A DNA stretch of 64,000 nucleotides. Origin: Micromonospora globbae. Its GTDB lineage: Bacteria; Actinomycetota; Actinomycetes; Mycobacteriales; Micromonosporaceae. The translations under genes and the position numbers were made by a program. Under the pieces are notes generated by a model, which was given only the letters and a program-made list of their open reading frames with translations, searched no databases and was not told where the DNA came from. Shown here in pieces: positions 46,525 through 55,412 of the stretch. The stretch covers positions 248,001-312,000 of the forward strand of contig NZ_RAQQ01000003.1 in the NCBI RefSeq assembly GCF_003610785.1, written 5' to 3'. The first letter of the stretch is position 1; each line of letters starts with the position of its first letter.

Positions 46525-48006
46525 ATGACGAGCAGCATCGAGGCTCCCTCGAGCGCCACCAAGGTCACCGTCGACGACGTCGGCTCGGAGGAAGCTTTCC
46601 TCGCGGCGATCGACGAGACCATCAAGTACTTCAACGACGGCGACATTGTCGAAGGCACCGTCGTCAAGGTCGATCGGGACGAGGTCCTGCTCGACATCGG
46701 CTACAAGACCGAGGGCGTCATCCCCTCTCGGGAGCTGTCGATCAAGCACGACGTGGACCCGGCCGAGGTCGTGTCGGTCGGTGACCACATCGAGGCCCTC
46801 GTCCTCCAGAAGGAGGACAAGGAGGGGCGTCTGATCCTCTCGAAGAAGCGGGCGCAGTACGAGCGGGCCTGGGGCACGATCGAGAAGATCAAGGACGAGG
46901 ACGGCGTCGTCCGCGGTTCCGTCATCGAGGTGGTCAAGGGTGGCCTCATCCTCGACATCGGGCTGCGCGGCTTCCTCCCCGCCTCCCTGGTCGAGATGCG
47001 GCGCGTGCGTGACCTGCAGCCGTACGTCGGCCGCGAGCTCGAGGCCAAGATCATCGAGCTGGACAAGAACCGCAACAACGTGGTCCTGTCCCGCCGGGCC
47101 TGGCTGGAGCAGACCCAGTCCGAGGTGCGCACCGAGTTCCTCAACAAGCTCCAGAAGGGGCAGGTCCGCAAGGGCGTCGTGTCCTCGATCGTCAACTTCG
47201 GCGCGTTCGTCGACCTCGGCGGCGTGGACGGTCTGGTGCACGTCTCCGAGCTGTCCTGGAAGCACATCGACCACCCGTCCGAGGTCGTCGAGGTGGGCCA
47301 GGAGGTCGAGGTCGAGGTCCTGGACGTCGACCTGGACCGCGAGCGGGTCTCGCTGTCGCTGAAGGCGACGCAGGAGGACCCGTGGCGGCAGTTCGCGCGC
47401 ACCCACGCGATCCAGCAGATCGTGCCGGGCAAGGTCACCAAGCTGGTGCCGTTCGGTGCGTTCGTCCGGGTCGACGACGGCATCGAGGGCCTGGTCCACA
47501 TCTCCGAGCTGGCCGAGCGCCACGTGGAGATCCCGGAGCAGGTCGTGCAGGTCGGCTCCGAGGTCCTCGTCAAGGTCATCGACATCGACCTGGAGCGGCG
47601 CCGGATCTCGCTGTCGCTCAAGCAGGCCAACGAGGGCTTCGTCGAGGGCGAGGAGCACTTCGACCCGACCCTCTACGGCATGGCCGCGACCTACGACGCC
47701 GAGGGCAACTACATCTACCCGGAGGGCTTCGACCCGGAGACGGGCGAGTGGCTCGAGGGGTACGAGAAGCAGCGCGAGGCCTGGGAGCAGCAGTACGCGG
47801 AGGCGCGCCAGCGGTGGGAGGCCCACCAGCGGCAGGTGCAGAACTCGCGTGCCGCCGAGGCCGAGGCCGCGGCGAACCCGGCGCCGGCCACCACCGGTGC
47901 TGTCTCGTCCAGCGCGGCCCCGAGCCGCCAGGAGGAGCCGTCCGGCACGCTGGCCACCGACGAGGCCCTCGCCGCCCTGCGGGAGAAGCTCGCCGGCGGC
48001 AAGTGA
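46525..48006 (+). CDS. rpsA: 30S ribosomal protein S1
   Basis: A 493-residue protein with four S1 RNA-binding repeats (about residues 35-105, 120-190, 208-277, 292-363), for example GDIVEGTVVKVDRDEVLLDIGYKTEGVIPSRELS and GVVSSIVNFGAFVDLGGVDGLVHVSELSW. Acidic/Gln-rich C-terminal region, then an Ala/Pro/Ser tail. It assists translation initiation on the ribosome. ATG 46525 gives the family N-terminus; the frame is open from 46435, but GGAG precedes only the chosen start, with a long spacing. Followed by a very strong terminator hairpin. Confidence 0.97.
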   Translation: MTSSIEAPSSATKVTVDDVGSEEAFLAAIDETIKYFNDGDIVEGTVVKVDRDEVLLDIGYKTEGVIPSRELSIKHDVDPAEVVSVGDHIEALVLQKEDKEGRLILSKKRAQYERAWGTIEKIKDEDGVVRGSVIEVVKGGLILDIGLRGFLPASLVEMRRVRDLQPYVGRELEAKIIELDKNRNNVVLSRRAWLEQTQSEVRTEFLNKLQKGQVRKGVVSSIVNFGAFVDLGGVDGLVHVSELSWKHIDHPSEVVEVGQEVEVEVLDVDLDRERVSLSLKATQEDPWRQFARTHAIQQIVPGKVTKLVPFGAFVRVDDGIEGLVHISELAERHVEIPEQVVQVGSEVLVKVIDIDLERRRISLSLKQANEGFVEGEEHFDPTLYGMAATYDAEGNYIYPEGFDPETGEWLEGYEKQREAWEQQYAEARQRWEAHQRQVQNSRAAEAEAAANPAPATTGAVSSSAAPSRQEEPSGTLATDEALAALREKLAGGK

Positions 48007-48018
48007 CCCGCTGATTCA

Positions 48019-48077
48019 CCACGACGGGCCCCGTCCCCGCGATCTCCGGATCGCCGGGGGCGGGGCCTTCGTCGTGG
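48019..48077 (+). terminator. strong terminator after rpsA
   Basis: Two stacked perfect stems, CCACGACG...CGTCGTGG outside and GGCCCCG...CGGGGCC inside, then CCCC/GGGG and CGAT/ATCG closer to the loop. Begins 12 bases after the stop codon. The TT bulge is inside the stem, and no T-tract follows. Confidence 0.8.
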
Positions 48078-48254
48078 GCCGGACCCGCTCCCGCCCGCAC
48101 CGATCGGGCCGCAGGGGCCGTCCGGTGGGGCGTGGGGCCCCCGCGTCCGAGCCGGGGCGGCGGGGTGAACGGCGCCTCGGCCGAAGCCCGCCCGACCGCC
48201 GCGGGGCCCGGGGGCCGGTTTGGCGCGGCGGGCGGCATCCGGTTGACTGGTGCC

Positions 48255-49436
48255 GTGCTGATGGTGGGGTTGACCGGGGGGATCGGATCGGGCAAGAGCG
48301 CCGTGGCCGCGCGGCTCGTCGCACGGGGCGCCGTGCTCATCGACGCGGACCGGGTCGCCCGCGAGGTGGTCGCGCCCGGAAGCGCGGGGCTCGCCGAGAT
48401 CGTCGACGCGTTCTCCCCGCGCGTGCTGACCGCCGACGGCAGCCTCGACCGTGCCGCGCTCGGCGCCATCGTCTTCGGTGACGAGGCCGCCCGGCGCCGG
48501 CTGGAGGCCATCACCCATCCCCGGGTCCGGGCCCGCACGGCCGAGCTGGCCGCCGCGGCGGCGCCCGACGCGGTCGTGGTCAACGACGTGCCGCTCCTCG
48601 TCGAGGTGGGGCTCGTGCCCACGTACCACCTCGTGGTCGTCGTGGAGACGGCCGTGGCGACCCGCCTGGAGCGGTTGGCCCGCGACCGGGGGATGACCCG
48701 GGAGGAGGCCCAGCGGCGCATCGCCGCGCAGGCCGACGACGCCCGCCGGCGCGCGGCGGCCGACGTGCTGCTGCGCAACGACGGCAGCCTGGCGGCGCTG
48801 CACGCGGCGGTCGACGCGCTCTGGGACGGCCGGCTGGTGCCGTACGAGCGCAACGTGCGCGAGCGGCGGGTGGCCGATCCGGGGCGGGTGGAGCTGGTCG
48901 AGTACGACCCGACGTGGCCGCAGCAGTACGCCCGCCTGGCGGCCCGGATCCGGCACGCGCTCGCCCCGGCGGACCTGCGGATCGACCACATCGGTTCCAC
49001 CGCGGTCCCCGGGCTGGCCGCCAAGGACGTCATCGACATCCAGCTCACCGTGCCCAGCCTCGCGGAGGCCGACGGGGAGTTCGCCCGACGACTGGCCGAC
49101 GCCGGGTTTCCGCGGGTGTCGGGTGACCGGTGGGACGATCCCCGACCCGTGGGCGGCGACCGGTGGGAGAAGCGGCTGCACGGCAGCGCCGACCCGGCCC
49201 GCCCGGTCAGCCTGCACGTCCGTTCGGCCGACTCGCCGGGCTGGCGGCACGCGCTGCTGATGCGCGACCACCTGCGCGCCGACCCGGGCCAGCGGGCCGC
49301 GTACCTGCTGCTGAAGCGGGAGTTGGCGGCCTCCGCGCCGGACAGCGCGGCCTACACGACGGCCCGCGATCCGTGGTTCGACGAGGAGTACCTGCGGGCC
49401 GAGGAGTGGGCCGCGCAAACCGGCTGGCGTCCCTGA
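48255..49436 (+). CDS. coaE: dephospho-CoA kinase fused to GrpB (UPF0157) domain
   Basis: A 393-residue two-domain protein. Residues 1-200 are CoaE, the last step of CoA synthesis (ATP + dephospho-CoA): P-loop VGLTGGIGSGKS, DADRVAREVV, ITHPRVRAR and VVNDVPLLVE. Residues about 205-393 are a GrpB/UPF0157 nucleotidyltransferase-like domain (VELVEYDPTWPQQYARLAARIRHAL, IDHIGSTAVPGLAAKDVIDIQLTV, VSLHVRSADSPGWRHALLMRDHLRA, WFDEEYLRAEEWAAQTGW). The same fusion is known in mycobacteria, where the second domain aids folding of the first. GTG 48255 gives VLMVGLTGG, the normal N-terminus. Confidence 0.94.
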   Translation: MLMVGLTGGIGSGKSAVAARLVARGAVLIDADRVAREVVAPGSAGLAEIVDAFSPRVLTADGSLDRAALGAIVFGDEAARRRLEAITHPRVRARTAELAAAAAPDAVVVNDVPLLVEVGLVPTYHLVVVVETAVATRLERLARDRGMTREEAQRRIAAQADDARRRAAADVLLRNDGSLAALHAAVDALWDGRLVPYERNVRERRVADPGRVELVEYDPTWPQQYARLAARIRHALAPADLRIDHIGSTAVPGLAAKDVIDIQLTVPSLAEADGEFARRLADAGFPRVSGDRWDDPRPVGGDRWEKRLHGSADPARPVSLHVRSADSPGWRHALLMRDHLRADPGQRAAYLLLKRELAASAPDSAAYTTARDPWFDEEYLRAEEWAAQTGWRP

Positions 49437-49455
49437 GGGCCGCCAGCCGGCGGGT

Positions 49456-50991
49456 TCACCTCGACGGTCGCCCGGACGGTGCGTGGGCGGGCGTCGGTGC
49501 GGGCAGCGGCGGCACCGAACCGGGAGTCAAATCGAGCTGCGCCCAGATCCCCGGCCGGGTGCGCAGCTCGACGCGGCGCAGCAGGCCGTCGCGGTCGATC
49601 CAGTAGCGCAGCTGGTCCCCGCCGCCGCGCAGCTCCACGACGTCCACGGCCCGGTCGGCCACGCTGTCCTCACGCAGCCGCACCGCCGTGCCGCGTGGCG
49701 TGGACCGGCCGGCGGCGAGGGCCGCGTCGACGAGCCGGGTGAGCGCGTCCGTCCCGGCCCGCTCCGACGTCCAGCCGGCGCCGGCGGGCGGGGGGAGCGG
49801 AGGGGGCGCCGGCTTCTCCGGGTCTCCCTCGGCGGTGACCGTCGCGCGTACGGTCGCGTCGGCGCCGCGTCGCAGCAGGGTCCGGCGTTCCGGGGTGCAG
49901 AGGTCGGTCACCGCCAGGTACGCGGTGCGGGCGGTCCAGCTCAGCCAGCCCGTGCCGCGCAGATTGGTGCGCGGGTCGACCGGGGCGGTGAGTGTCACGG
50001 TGGCGCCACCGCGGGCGCGGAGCCGCTCGGGGAGGCGCTGCAACCGGGCCTGCTCGGCGGTGGTGAGGGCCCGGGGCAGGCCGGGACGGCCGCCCAGGGC
50101 GTCGACCGGGCGCAGGGTCGGGCGGTCCGGGCGGTTCACGGTCACCGTCACCGGCCCCGCGGCGGCGAGCCGGGCGGTCAGCCGGTGCAGGCGGGCGTCG
50201 GCGTCGACCCAGTACCGGGCCGGGTCGGGTGGGAGCGCGCCGGCCGCCGCCCGACCGGGCAGCGGTGCCTCGAACACGTCGACCGGACCGACCTCGACGT
50301 CCTCCCGGGCCACCCAGCGGGCGTCCGCCACGGGCGGGGCGCCGGCCGGGTCGGGACGGTCGGCGGCGAGGTCGAACAGGAGGTCCAGGACGGGGCGCAG
50401 GGCGCTGCCGGCGGCCAGCTCGTGCAGCCGCCAGCGGTCGGCCGGGGGCACGAGTGGGGGCCGCGCGGCGGTGGGCGTCGCCGTCGGGTCGTGGCGGATC
50501 ACCACCACCGTGGGAGTCGCCTGGAGCAGCCCCCGCTCGCTTCCCGCCCCCGGGCCGCCGACGTCGACGTAGAGCAGCGGCCGGGACCAGTCGACCCAGC
50601 CGACGAGTTCGGTGCGGGCCGCGCCCGCACCGAACGTCACCTGGACCCCGGCCCGCAGGTCGCGGTAGTTGGTGACCCGCACGGCGGCCAGCCGCTGGCT
50701 CTCCGCGGCGGTCAGCGCCCGGGGCGGGTCGGCCGGCTCGGGGGCCCAGCTGAGCAGCCCGAGCACCAGCCCGGCGGCGGACAGGACGGCGACGAGCCCG
50801 AGCAGCGCCAGCAGGTGACGGCGGCGGCGGGCCACGACCTTCGGCAGCAGGCCGGTGTCGTCCGCACCGGTGCCGGCCGGTCCGGGCGGCGGCACGGTCA
50901 CGGGCGGAACGGAGCGGGTCGGGCCGGCGCGGGCGGCCGGGGACGTGCCCGCGGGATCCGGGCGGGCGGCCCGGGCTCGGGAGGTGTCCAC
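49456..50991 (-). CDS. membrane-anchored protein with internally duplicated domain
   Basis: A protein of about 511 residues that I do not recognise by function. A Pro/Ala-rich cytoplasmic N-terminus (1-55) with RRRR, one transmembrane helix (about 59-80), then an extracellular region made of two related halves (about 92-300 and 308-495). Matching points are ALTAAESQRL / ALTTAEQARL, ELVGWVDWSRPLLYVDV / LRGTGWLSWTARTAYLAV, and RYWVDADARLHRLTARL / RYWIDRDGLLRRVELR. Secondary-structure feel and position of the repeats resemble LolA/LppX-like lipid-binding folds, but this is only an analogy. The frame is open from GTG 51111; 50991 is the first GTG followed by plausible sequence, and the true start is uncertain. 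Confidence 0.72.
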   Translation of the reverse strand: MDTSRARAARPDPAGTSPAARAGPTRSVPPVTVPPPGPAGTGADDTGLLPKVVARRRRHLLALLGLVAVLSAAGLVLGLLSWAPEPADPPRALTAAESQRLAAVRVTNYRDLRAGVQVTFGAGAARTELVGWVDWSRPLLYVDVGGPGAGSERGLLQATPTVVVIRHDPTATPTAARPPLVPPADRWRLHELAAGSALRPVLDLLFDLAADRPDPAGAPPVADARWVAREDVEVGPVDVFEAPLPGRAAAGALPPDPARYWVDADARLHRLTARLAAAGPVTVTVNRPDRPTLRPVDALGGRPGLPRALTTAEQARLQRLPERLRARGGATVTLTAPVDPRTNLRGTGWLSWTARTAYLAVTDLCTPERRTLLRRGADATVRATVTAEGDPEKPAPPPLPPPAGAGWTSERAGTDALTRLVDAALAAGRSTPRGTAVRLREDSVADRAVDVVELRGGGDQLRYWIDRDGLLRRVELRTRPGIWAQLDLTPGSVPPLPAPTPAHAPSGRPSR

Positions 50992-51293
50992 GAGTTGTTG
51001 AACGCCCGGACGGCGGCTGGGTGACGAGTGGGGGCGCTCGCGGCGGCCGGTCTGCGCCTTCAGCGCGACCACATCGGGTGCGCACGCCGGGCTACCGGGT
51101 GCTGCGACCACCGTGCCGGGGGCGGCGAGCCGGAGTTGATGTCGGCCCGGCCACGCGCCCGGTCGGCCGCCGCGAGCGGCCTACGCGTTGAGGGTAGCCG
51201 GGTGGCATGTGCCACACAATGGGAATATCGAAGCTGATCACGTACCCTGCGTGCGGGCCGATCCTGTCGGACCGTCGGCGTACCGTTGAGGTC

Positions 51294-53402
51294 ATGGCGC
51301 TCGACATTCCCCGGCTCGACGGCCGTTTCCAGGTCGTCAGCGAGTTCCAGCCCGCCGGCGACCAGCCGGCCGCCATCGACGAACTGGAGCGGCGGGTCCG
51401 GCGCGGCGACCGCAGCACCGTGCTGCTCGGCGCGACCGGCACCGGCAAGAGCGCCACCACCGCGTGGCTCATCGAGCGGTTGCAGCGGCCGACGCTGGTG
51501 CTGGCGCCCAACAAGACGCTCTGCGCGCAGCTGGCCAAGGAGTTCAGCGAGCTGCTGCCGCACAACGCCGTCGAGTACTTCGTCTCCTACTACGACTACT
51601 ACCAGCCCGAGGCGTACATCCCGCAGACCGACACCTACATCGAGAAGGACTCCTCGATCAACGAGGAGGTCGAGCGGCTGCGGCACTCGGCGACCATGTC
51701 GCTGCTGACCCGCCGCGACGTGGTCGTGGTGGCCACCGTGTCGGCGATCTACGGCCTGGGCACCCCGGAGGAGTACCTGGACCGGGCGGTCCGGGTGGCC
51801 GTCGGGCAGGAACTCGACCGCGACCAGCTGCTGCGCCGCCTCGTCGACATCCAGTACACCCGCAACGACATGGCCTTCAACCGGGGCACGTTCCGGGTCC
51901 GCGGCGACACGTTGGAGATCATCCCGGCGTACGAGGAGCTGGCCGTCCGGATCGAGCTGTTCGGCGACGAGGTGGAGAAGCTCTACTACCTCAACCCGCT
52001 CACCGGTGACGTGGTCCGCGAGGTCGACCACCTGCTGATCTTCCCGGCCACCCACTACGCGGCCGGTCCGGAGCGGATGGAGCGGGCGATCCGCGGCATC
52101 GAGGCCGAGCTGGCCGAGCGGCTCGCGGAGCTGGAGCGGCAGGGCAAGCTGCTGGAGGCCCAGCGGCTGCGGATGCGCACGACGTACGACATCGAGATGA
52201 TGCGGCAGGTCGGCTTCTGCTCGGGCATCGAGAACTACTCGATGCACATCGACGGCCGGCTCCCCGGCAGCCCGCCGCACTGCCTCCTGGACTACTTCCC
52301 CGACGACTTCCTCACCGTCGTCGACGAGTCGCACGTGACCATCCCGCAGATCGGCGGCATGTACGAGGGCGACGCCTCCCGCAAGCGGATGCTCATCGAC
52401 CACGGCTTCCGGCTGCCCAGCGCCGCCGACAACCGGCCGCTGCGGTTCGACGAGTTCCTGGAGCGGGTGGGCCAGATGGTCTTCCTCTCCGCGACCCCCG
52501 GCCCGTGGGAGCTGGAGCAGTCCCAGGGCGAGTTCGTCGAGCAGGTGATCCGCCCGACCGGCCTGATCGACCCGGAGGTCATCGTGAAGCCCACGAAGGG
52601 GCAGATCGACGACCTGATGCACGAGATCAAGCTGCGCACCGAGCGGGACGAGCGGGTGCTGGTCACCACGCTCACCAAGAAGATGGCCGAGGACCTGTCC
52701 GACTACCTGCTGGAGAACGGCATCCGGGTGCGGTACCTGCACTCGGAGGTCGACACGCTGCGCCGGGTGGAGCTGCTGCGCGAGCTGCGCAAGGGCGACT
52801 ACGACGTGCTGGTCGGCATCAACCTGCTCCGGGAGGGCCTCGACCTGCCCGAGGTGTCGCTGGTGGCGATCCTCGACGCCGACAAGGAGGGCTTCCTGCG
52901 CAGCGGCCGGTCGCTCATCCAGACCATCGGCCGGGCGGCGCGTAACGTCTCCGGCCAGGTGCACATGTACGCCGACAAGATCACCCCGTCGATGGCGGAC
53001 GCCATCGAGGAGACCAACCGGCGGCGGGCCAAGCAGATCGCGCACAACGAGGCCCACGGCATCAGCCCGGAGCCGCTGCGCAAGAAGATCCACGACATCC
53101 TCGACGACATCTACCGCGAGGCGGAGGACACGGCGCAGAGCACCCGCGTGGGCGGGGCGGTGCGGCAGCTGTCGCGGGGCAAGGCGCCGGTGAAGGAGAC
53201 CCGCAGCCGCGGCCGGGCCGCCGCCACCCCGTCGCGCGAGGGGATGGCCCGGGCCGACCTCGCCCAGCTCATCCAGGAGCTCAACGACCAGATGCTGGCC
53301 GCCGCCCGGGAGCTGCAGTTCGAGCTGGCCGCCCGGATCCGCGACGAGATCGCCGACCTCAAGAAGGAGCTGCGGGGGATGGACGCCGCCGGCGTGAAGT
53401 GA
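51294..53402 (+). CDS. uvrB: excinuclease ABC subunit B
   Basis: 702-residue helicase-like damage-verification subunit of nucleotide excision repair. N-terminal [13 protein letters not shown] and Walker [11 protein letters not shown], the beta-hairpin [36 protein letters not shown]-type segment [21 protein letters not shown], the DExH-like box [11 protein letters not shown], helicase motifs V/VI ([35 protein letters not shown]), and the C-terminal UVR motif ([28 protein letters not shown]). ATG 51294 gives the standard N-terminus; the ribosome site GAGG is close. No LexA box of the GAAC-N4-GTTC kind was seen upstream. Confidence 0.97.
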   Translation: MALDIPRLDGRFQVVSEFQPAGDQPAAIDELERRVRRGDRSTVLLGATGTGKSATTAWLIERLQRPTLVLAPNKTLCAQLAKEFSELLPHNAVEYFVSYYDYYQPEAYIPQTDTYIEKDSSINEEVERLRHSATMSLLTRRDVVVVATVSAIYGLGTPEEYLDRAVRVAVGQELDRDQLLRRLVDIQYTRNDMAFNRGTFRVRGDTLEIIPAYEELAVRIELFGDEVEKLYYLNPLTGDVVREVDHLLIFPATHYAAGPERMERAIRGIEAELAERLAELERQGKLLEAQRLRMRTTYDIEMMRQVGFCSGIENYSMHIDGRLPGSPPHCLLDYFPDDFLTVVDESHVTIPQIGGMYEGDASRKRMLIDHGFRLPSAADNRPLRFDEFLERVGQMVFLSATPGPWELEQSQGEFVEQVIRPTGLIDPEVIVKPTKGQIDDLMHEIKLRTERDERVLVTTLTKKMAEDLSDYLLENGIRVRYLHSEVDTLRRVELLRELRKGDYDVLVGINLLREGLDLPEVSLVAILDADKEGFLRSGRSLIQTIGRAARNVSGQVHMYADKITPSMADAIEETNRRRAKQIAHNEAHGISPEPLRKKIHDILDDIYREAEDTAQSTRVGGAVRQLSRGKAPVKETRSRGRAAATPSREGMARADLAQLIQELNDQMLAAARELQFELAARIRDEIADLKKELRGMDAAGVK

Positions 53403-53413
53403 GGCGAGTCCCG

Positions 53414-53463
53414 CGACGGGCGGGAGTCCGCGCGGCACGTCCGCGTCGGGCTCCCGCCCGTCG
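53414..53463 (+). terminator. hairpin terminator after uvrB
   Basis: A 13-bp perfect stem (CGACGGGCGGGAG at 53414-53426 and complement at 53451-53463) with a 24-base central loop that is itself partly complementary. Starts 11 bases after the uvrB stop; no T-tract. Confidence 0.75.
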
Positions 53464-53483
53464 TCCTGCGGGGCCGGCCGCGG

Positions 53484-53533
53484 TTGCGTTGCGCAAGCAA
53501 GGTATTGCAGTGTGTGACTGTCCTGCGTACTCT
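53484..53533 (+). promoter_or_regulatory. promoter and TTGC/GCAA dyad for Scr1-like regulator
   Basis: TTGCAG (53505-53510), 17-bp spacer, TACTCT (53528-53533): one of the clearest sigma-70-like promoters in the window. Immediately upstream is TTGCGTTGCGCAAGCAA (53484-53500), centred on the palindrome TTGCGCAA. It could be an operator for the adjacent regulator. The predicted leader is only about 14 bases. Confidence 0.6.
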
Positions 53534-53553
53534 CCCTCGGTGGGGAGGCCCGG

Positions 53554-54414
53554 ATGCCGTTGCCAACGAGTCCTGTCATTCGCCGCGTACGGCTCGGTGC
53601 CGAGTTGCGCCAGCTGCGCCGGCGTGAGGCGTTGACCCTGGAGCAGGTCTGTGACCGGCTGGGTTGGGCCTCCACGTCCAAGCTGTCGCGCATCGAGCTG
53701 GGCCAGAGCCGGCCCGACCTGGCCGACGTGCTCGACCTGCTCGACGTCTACCAGGTGCCGGCGCCGCTGCGGGACGAGCTGATCGTCATCGCGCGGGACG
53801 CCGCCACCAGCCGCGGCTGGTGGAAGGCGCTGGGCGAGATGGGGGAGCGGCAGCGCACGTACGCCGAGTTGGAGGCGGGCGCGGCCCGCATCGTCGAGTA
53901 CCAGCCGGTCGTCGTGCCGGGGCTGTTGCAGACCCCGGCGTACGCCCGGCTGCGCCTCACCGCGAGCGCGGCGCTCGACCCGGCGCTCGACGTGGACGCC
54001 GAGGTGCGGGCCCGGGGCGTGCGGCAGGAGGTGCTGCGCCGCGCGGACCCGCCCCGCTACACGGCCCTGCTCGGCGAGGCCGCCTGCGACCCGGGGGACG
54101 TCCCGGCGCCGGTGTGGCGGGAACAGGTGCGGCACCTGGTGGCGCTGGCCGACCTGCCGCACGTGACCGTCCGGCTGCTGCCCCGGGGCGGGTCCGCGGG
54201 TCACGGGTTGCAGCCTCTCACGCCGTACTCCTGCTACGCCTTCCCGGACCCCGCCGACCCCCACACGGTGATGCTGGAGGCCCTCACGACCGACGTGCGG
54301 TTGGCGACCGCCGCGGACGTCGACCGGTACGAGCGGATCACCGAGGCGCTGCTGGCGGTCGCGCTCTCGGCGGAGGAGACGGTGACGGCGCTGACGCGCG
54401 ACCTCGGCGACTGA
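53554..54414 (+). CDS. XRE-family regulator with DUF5753 (Scr1-type) domain
   Basis: A 286-residue protein. N-terminal XRE helix-turn-helix (about residues 14-70: ELRQLRRREALTLEQVCDRLGWASTSKLSRIELGQSRPDLADVLDLLDVY) and the large C-terminal DUF5753 domain (RTYAELEAGAARIVEYQPVVVPGLLQTPAYARL, VHLV-like VRHLVALADLPHVTVRLLP). Such genes normally sit next to a small DUF397 protein in actinomycetes and act as antitoxin-like or developmental regulators. No DUF397 gene is seen nearby, so this is an orphan. ATG 53554 has GGGGAGG upstream. Confidence 0.9.
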   Translation: MPLPTSPVIRRVRLGAELRQLRRREALTLEQVCDRLGWASTSKLSRIELGQSRPDLADVLDLLDVYQVPAPLRDELIVIARDAATSRGWWKALGEMGERQRTYAELEAGAARIVEYQPVVVPGLLQTPAYARLRLTASAALDPALDVDAEVRARGVRQEVLRRADPPRYTALLGEAACDPGDVPAPVWREQVRHLVALADLPHVTVRLLPRGGSAGHGLQPLTPYSCYAFPDPADPHTVMLEALTTDVRLATAADVDRYERITEALLAVALSAEETVTALTRDLGD

Positions 54415-54605
54415 CCGGCGGCGTGCGCGGCCACCGGGCCCGGCGCCCCCGAGCCCGTCGGGGACCGGTGGCCCGCACGCGCTCGGGAGGATAGGACAGG
54501 GCTACGACAGTCCGGCCGGTCGTGCCCCGGCGGGTCGGGCCAGGACAGGCACGGCTGCGTCGGCGCCAGGACAAGCCCGCTGCGTCGCGCGCCCCGGTGC
54601 CGGCC

Positions 54606-54899
54606 TCACGCCGGCACGTCGAGGAAGTGCTCGACGACCGGCGGGTTGGCGAAGTGCGGCCCGATGAGGGCGCGCCACTGCGTGAACCGCTCGGTGGCGC
54701 GGAAGTTGTCGTCGTGCGCCTCGACCGAGTCCCACTCGACGAGCAGCACGAAGCGGGTCGGGGACTCGATGCCCCGGGTCATCCGCACCGAGCGGCAGCC
54801 GGGCGTGCCCGCGAGGATGGGGTGTCCCTGGGCGTACGCGGCCGCGAACGCGTCCTCGTGGCCGGGCAGGACGTCGATCAGCGCAACTTCGAGCACCAT
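54606..54899 (-). CDS. antibiotic biosynthesis monooxygenase (ABM)-domain protein
   Basis: A 97-residue ferredoxin-like alpha-beta protein. MVLEVALIDVLPGHEDAFAAAYAQGHPILAGTPGC, the LLVEWDSVEAHDDNFRATERFTQWRALIGPHF segment and the ending PPVVEHF fit ABM/quinol-monooxygenase-like dimers. Members oxidise polyketides or quinols, or degrade heme; the substrate is unknown here and no biosynthetic cluster surrounds it. ATG 54899; the longer open frame to 55052 crosses a perfect palindrome and is rejected. Confidence 0.85.
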   Translation of the reverse strand: MVLEVALIDVLPGHEDAFAAAYAQGHPILAGTPGCRSVRMTRGIESPTRFVLLVEWDSVEAHDDNFRATERFTQWRALIGPHFANPPVVEHFLDVPA

Positions 54900-54953
54900 G
54901 CCGGAAGCCTCCCACGCCGCCGGTGCCCGCCGCGGGGCGGGTGGCCCCGCCAC

Positions 54954-54985
54954 GTCGAGCTGCCCCAGATCTGGGGCAGCTCGAC
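54954..54985. repeat. perfect 32-bp palindrome
   Basis: Arm GTCGAGCTGCCCCAGA at 54954-54969, followed with no loop by its exact complement at 54970-54985; AGATCT at the centre. It lies 55-86 bp upstream of the ABM gene start, so it may be an operator or a dispersed element. It does not resemble the GTGATCATGA elements. Confidence 0.85.
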
Positions 54986-55204
54986 AGGCACTCGCGGCCG
55001 GACGCCCCACGGGGGGTCGGTGGGGTTCTCGCCCCGCCGCCCCGGCCTGCACCGCCCCCGAGCCGCCGCTCCCACCCCACAGCCCAGTCTCCTAGGACGC
55101 CCTGCCGGATGTGAGAACGGTAACCGCACCGCGCTCCGGACGACCGTGCGTGGCTGGTGCCACCGACGCCCGGCGTGCGGTCACCCGACCACGTGCGCCA
55201 CAAT

Positions 55205-55331
55205 GGTGATCGAGGAGGGGAGTATTCCCCCGTGGCGGAGTCGTCAGCACGGTCGACCACCCGAGGTGGCGCGACCCGGCCCCGCCGGTCACCACCCCTC
55301 GTGGTGACGGAAGAGACCTCCGACAGTCACC
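55205..55331 (+). promoter_or_regulatory. yybP-ykoY-type (Mn2+) riboswitch
   Basis: The family landmarks appear in order: GGGGAGTA (55217-55224), GTCGTCAGCACG (55240-55251), a strong internal hairpin GTCACCAC-CCCTC-GTGGTGAC (55288-55308), and GAGACCTCCGAC (55313-55324). The P1 stem is closed by GGTGA/TCACC (55205-55209 with 55327-55331) and GGAGG/CCTCC. The order matches the conserved core of yybP-ykoY manganese riboswitches, which often precede TerC-type genes, as here. The call rests on motif reading, not on a covariance model. Confidence 0.75.
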
Positions 55332-55344
55332 ACAGCGAGCATCG

Positions 55345-55383
55345 CCGGCACGCCGCACGCCCATCGGGCGTACGGTGTGCCGG
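55345..55383 (+). promoter_or_regulatory. expression-platform hairpin upstream of TerC gene
   Basis: CCGGCAC (55345-55351) pairs with GTGCCGG (55377-55383), with inner CCG/CGG and CGCCC/GGGCG stems and an ATC loop. It lies between the riboswitch and the Shine-Dalgarno sequence GGAGGA at 55400-55405, with 16 bases between. It could be a terminator that the riboswitch controls, or it could affect ribosome access. Confidence 0.5.
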
Positions 55384-55412
55384 TCGCCGCGTGTCTGCCG
55401 GAGGAATGAACG

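Noticed and set aside
54606..54899. Biosynthetic gene cluster signalled by the antibiotic monooxygenase domain
   Set aside because: No polyketide, peptide or terpene synthase gene is nearby; the domain is common outside clusters.
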